Positions 5,916-8,360 of a DNA stretch of 8,360 nt are shown piece after piece. The notes under the pieces are model-generated. The model was not told where the DNA came from. It worked only from the letters and a program-made list of their open reading frames with translations, and searched no databases. Position 1 is the first letter of the stretch. Each line of letters begins with the position of its first letter. The stretch comes from Planctomycetota bacterium (GTDB taxonomy: Bacteria; Planctomycetota; UBA11346): positions 1 through 8,360 of the forward strand of contig SLQH01000379.1 in the NCBI GenBank assembly GCA_007131555.1, read 5' to 3'. Position numbers and translations under genes: made by a program.

Positions 5916-8243
5916 ATGTTCCTGTCGCCCCACATGCATCCCTGCCCAGACATCATCACCGGACCATGGTCACTGCGACCTGTGGTCCTGATCTTGATGA
6001 CGCTGGCCCTGGCCCACACAGTCCCAGCGACCGAAACGGTGCGTCTGCGCTCACCACTGACCACCGTGGCCCCAGGTCCTCGGATCAATGGTGCGATTGA
6101 CCAGTTGAGCGCCCATATCAGCGTTCCGGCCGGCGCTCCCGAGGATCTTGGCGTCGGGGCCTACCTCATCGATCGCCATGGCGTCCGTTTCCAGGTCATC
6201 CATGACGGCGTCCTGACTGGCGGCGAGCATCGCCTCCATTTCGACCTCTCGCCGCAGGCCCGCTTGCGCGGTGCCGATCACGCTGGCGGCTGGGACGCCT
6301 TCATAGCCACCCGCAGCCACCAGGCCGGTCTATTCTTCTGGTCCGCCACCACGTCAAACGCCTCAATCACCATCCACGCGATTGAGGCCCATGGCCCAGA
6401 AGAGGCGTCCGCCGATCCCCGTATCCTGGACCTCGTCCTGCCCTCAGCCGATGCCGACGGCCACCATGCGGCCACCGGCGAACGCTGGATCATGACCTGT
6501 CGCCCAGCACCGATGCCAGCCAACCCCTTCGATCCCGATGCTCTGCTGCTGCGTCTTGATCTGGTCCATGATGATGGTCAGACCATCCGCATCGAGGGCT
6601 TCTATCGCCGCCCCTACACCCTCCATGATGGCGGAGATCGTGAGATCGCCCAGGCGGCGGGCGATGGTCATTACGAGATCCGCTGGCGCCCCCGCCGCCC
6701 CGGACGCTGGCGAGCCACCCTGCACAGCCTGCGCCGTGACCACCCGCCCCAGGCCCACCCCCTGCCCGACATCATGGTCGGCGGTGAACCCTGGGACGGC
6801 TACGTCCACATCGCCGAGGACAGCCGCTTCTTCGTCATCGGCCAGGGCGATGACCAACGTTTCTTCTGGCCTCTGGGTCTCAACATCCGTTCGGTCAATG
6901 ACGTACGCGGCAGTGAACGGACCAATGCCCGCCTCACCCCGGACCGGGGCATCCATGCCTACCGCGCCTATATCGACCGTCTGGTGGCCAATGGCGGCAA
7001 TGCCATCGAGATATGGATGTCGAGCTGGAATCTGGCCCTGGAATGGCGCGAGGACTGGCCCGGATATTACGGCCGTCAACGCTACAGCCAGGTCAACGCG
7101 CAGCGGCTGGATGCCCTGCTCGACCACTGCCGAGCCCGAGGGGTCTACGTTAACCTGGTGATCCGCAATCACGGCCAGGGCAGTCACCGCACCGACCGTG
7201 AATGGCACAACAACCCCTGGAATCGCGACATCCAGCAGACGCGTGGGGTCGCCGTGGAACGCGGCCCAATCGCCTCCAGCGCCGAATTCTTCACCGATCC
7301 GGTGGCCCTGGCCGGTCAGGAACAACTACACCGCTACCTCATCGCCCGCTACGGCGACGACCCGGCCATCCTCGGCTGGAAGTTCTGGAGCGAGATGAAC
7401 CTCACCGGCGGTAGCCGTGAGTCCCTGCGCTCCTGGCATGCCCATCACTGTGCCCGCTGGCGGGTGATCGACCCCTACCAGCGCCCGGTGACCAGCCACT
7501 GGAGCGGCAATTATCGCACCCCTGACCATGCCCTGATCGCCGTCACTGGCCCGTCCGGCATCGACTACGTCTGTATCGATGCCTACCACGGTCGCCGCCA
7601 GGATCGTGACGGCATCCTGCTGGCCCAGCTCATGTGGCAGGGCACTCTGGACCCCTCGGGCGGCCTGGGGCGCTACAACAAGCCGATCCTGGTCACCGAA
7701 TACGGCGGCAATTGGAATGCCTGCCCGGAGCCGCAACTCATTGCTGAACATCGCTCCGGACCCTGGGCCGCCCTGATGAGCGGCAACGCCGGAGCCCCAA
7801 TGCTGTGGTGGTTCGAATGGGTGGACCAGAACGACCATTGGCAACCCTACCGGGCCCTGGCCGCCTTCCTGGCCGGCGAGGACCTGCGCAGCCGCCCCGG
7901 CAGCACCGCCACCCCGGCCAAGCCAGCAGCCCAGCGGGCCTCGCGCAACCTGTGGACCCAGCTCTGGGCCCGACCGGGCCGTATCCTCGGCTACATCCTT
8001 GATGAGAGGTGGGGCTACAACGGCCTGCGCGACCCGACAATAGAGGATGCCGTGATCACCGTCGGCACCGCCATCGGCCCTGGCACCATGACCGTCGAAT
8101 GGTGGCATGCCGAAACCGGTGACATCCTCAATACCCACACCTGGCAGCATCCTGGTGGAGCGTTGAACATAAGCCCTCCACCCTTTGCCCGCCACATCGC
8201 CTTCAAACTGTGGCGACATGCGGAAGAGGGCGGGGAGAGCTAG
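5916..8243 (+). CDS. Secreted glycoside hydrolase, DUF5060-like domain plus clan GH-A (GH5-like) barrel
   Basis: The start is ATG at 5916. GGGAG lies 13 bases upstream (rather long); ATG at 5934 has no site at all. Residues 19-38 (SLRPVVLILMTLALAHTVPA) form a signal peptide after an extended N-region. Residues 40-170 are a beta-rich N-terminal domain that I cannot name. Residues 190-275 contain RIEGFYRRPY...YEIRWRPRRPGRWRATL, the pattern of DUF5060-type domains attached to planctomycete and Bacteroidetes glycosidases. The TIM barrel spans about 300-655: FFWPLGLNIRS, WKFWSE493MNL (likely acid/base), DAYH, and KPILVTE595YGGN (likely nucleophile). A small C-terminal beta domain (about 675-768) follows. 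The residue before the acid/base glutamate is serine, whereas clan GH-A usually has asparagine. It would cleave a polysaccharide outside the cytoplasm or in the periplasm; the substrate is not readable. The TAG stop is part of a repeat shared with the other end of the block. Confidence 0.85.
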   Translation: MFLSPHMHPCPDIITGPWSLRPVVLILMTLALAHTVPATETVRLRSPLTTVAPGPRINGAIDQLSAHISVPAGAPEDLGVGAYLIDRHGVRFQVIHDGVLTGGEHRLHFDLSPQARLRGADHAGGWDAFIATRSHQAGLFFWSATTSNASITIHAIEAHGPEEASADPRILDLVLPSADADGHHAATGERWIMTCRPAPMPANPFDPDALLLRLDLVHDDGQTIRIEGFYRRPYTLHDGGDREIAQAAGDGHYEIRWRPRRPGRWRATLHSLRRDHPPQAHPLPDIMVGGEPWDGYVHIAEDSRFFVIGQGDDQRFFWPLGLNIRSVNDVRGSERTNARLTPDRGIHAYRAYIDRLVANGGNAIEIWMSSWNLALEWREDWPGYYGRQRYSQVNAQRLDALLDHCRARGVYVNLVIRNHGQGSHRTDREWHNNPWNRDIQQTRGVAVERGPIASSAEFFTDPVALAGQEQLHRYLIARYGDDPAILGWKFWSEMNLTGGSRESLRSWHAHHCARWRVIDPYQRPVTSHWSGNYRTPDHALIAVTGPSGIDYVCIDAYHGRRQDRDGILLAQLMWQGTLDPSGGLGRYNKPILVTEYGGNWNACPEPQLIAEHRSGPWAALMSGNAGAPMLWWFEWVDQNDHWQPYRALAAFLAGEDLRSRPGSTATPAKPAAQRASRNLWTQLWARPGRILGYILDERWGYNGLRDPTIEDAVITVGTAIGPGTMTVEWWHAETGDILNTHTWQHPGGALNISPPPFARHIAFKLWRHAEEGGES

Positions 8244-8313
8244 GAGCCTATAAGGAATAGCAACCGAAATGGCCCAGCCAGGCGACGTGCCTATCGATCC
8301 CCTACAGACCTCC
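8240..8313. repeat. Stop-codon-overlapping inverted repeat, copy 2
   Basis: The left arm at 8240-8260 starts CTAGGAGCCT and supplies the TAG stop of the glycosidase. It matches the right arm of copy 1, inverted, at 19 of 21 positions. The core at 8264-8289 matches copy 1 directly. The right arm is 8291-8313. Read as minus-strand RNA the two arms pair over 18 base pairs, four of them G-U, with a one-base and a four-base bulge. Read as plus-strand RNA the same four positions become A-C mismatches. The structure therefore favours one strand. No U-tract follows. Confidence 0.6.
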
Positions 8314-8333
8314 AGGATCGCCGCATTATTACC

Positions 8334-8360
8334 CGGAGTACCGGGCCTTGGCCCGTGTAC
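8334..8360. mobile_element. MITE-like element, copy C (left end only, cut by window edge)
   Basis: All 27 bases match the left inverted end of copy A exactly, in the same orientation, and the window stops at its last base. Sequence to the left does not resemble the left flank of copy A beyond one or two bases, which fixes the left boundary of the element family at the CGGAGTACC end. The body of the copy presumably continues beyond the window. Confidence 0.6.

Noticed and set aside
5865..5918. Esterase and glycosidase frames are in phase, separated by one TAA, suggesting a read-through fusion
   Set aside because: Being in phase happens one time in three by chance, the glycosidase has its own signal peptide, and there is no read-through context to support a fusion.
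8240..8313. Integron attC site
   Set aside because: The position after a stop codon and the single-strand fold are reminiscent of attC, but the required RYYYAAC/GTTRRRY core sites are absent and no integrase is present.
8243..8313. Intrinsic terminator after the glycosidase
   Set aside because: The long internal loop and the lack of a following T-run do not fit a rho-independent terminator. A rho-dependent or structural role cannot be excluded.

Overview
The window is GC-rich, single-copy-looking bacterial DNA. The best taxonomic clue is the secreted prenyltransferase/squalene-oxidase-repeat protein at 2737-4008. Its N-terminal block (an FGxRSG-like stretch, then a GGS-x-ASESAV-x-AALRW helix) and its C-terminal GSWD...STAY-x-TLSLQTYYRYL ending are typical of proteins found in large numbers in Planctomycetota, Lentisphaerota and relatives. 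A member of the PVC superphylum, most likely planctomycete-like, is therefore inferred; no rRNA or marker gene confirms this.

Layout. (1) Bases 1-286 are a conflict zone. The plus strand carries the C-terminal part of a ComEC/Rec2-type metallo-beta-lactamase that stops making sense near base 163, exactly where a minus-strand membrane-anchored gene would have to continue. This is either a real rearrangement break or an assembly chimera. (2) Bases 164-1895 hold a compact minus-strand run of four small genes: a 74-residue two-helix membrane zinc-ribbon protein, a 252-residue unrecognised soluble protein, a 170-residue signal-anchored protein, and the start of a second signal-anchored protein whose ATG overlaps the previous stop. 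(3) Bases 1896-2736 hold no convincing gene. They contain two related copies of a MITE-like element of about 230 bp with 27-bp palindromic inverted ends, a REP-like double hairpin that cuts off one end of the second copy, a G/T-rich stretch, and a short repeat that runs into the stop codon of the next gene. (4) Bases 2737-8243 hold three genes arranged divergently: the prenyltransferase-repeat protein on minus, and on plus a double-domain esterase followed by a secreted glycoside hydrolase. (5) Bases 8240-8360 hold a second copy of the stop-codon repeat and the exact left end of a third MITE-like copy, cut by the window edge.

How the genes may work together. The esterase carries two complete alpha/beta-hydrolase domains, each with an apparent Ser-Asp-His triad, and precedes a signal-peptide-bearing, DUF5060-like plus TIM-barrel glycosidase by 48 bp. 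This suggests a small polysaccharide-deacylation and cleavage unit: the secreted enzyme would cut acylated glycan and the apparently cytoplasmic esterase would strip acyl groups from imported fragments. The substrate cannot be read from the sequence. The most unusual feature is that the whole three-gene block is bounded by inverted copies of a 21-bp sequence that supplies the TAG stop of the outermost gene on each side, with the MITE-like element lying outside each boundary in the same orientation.
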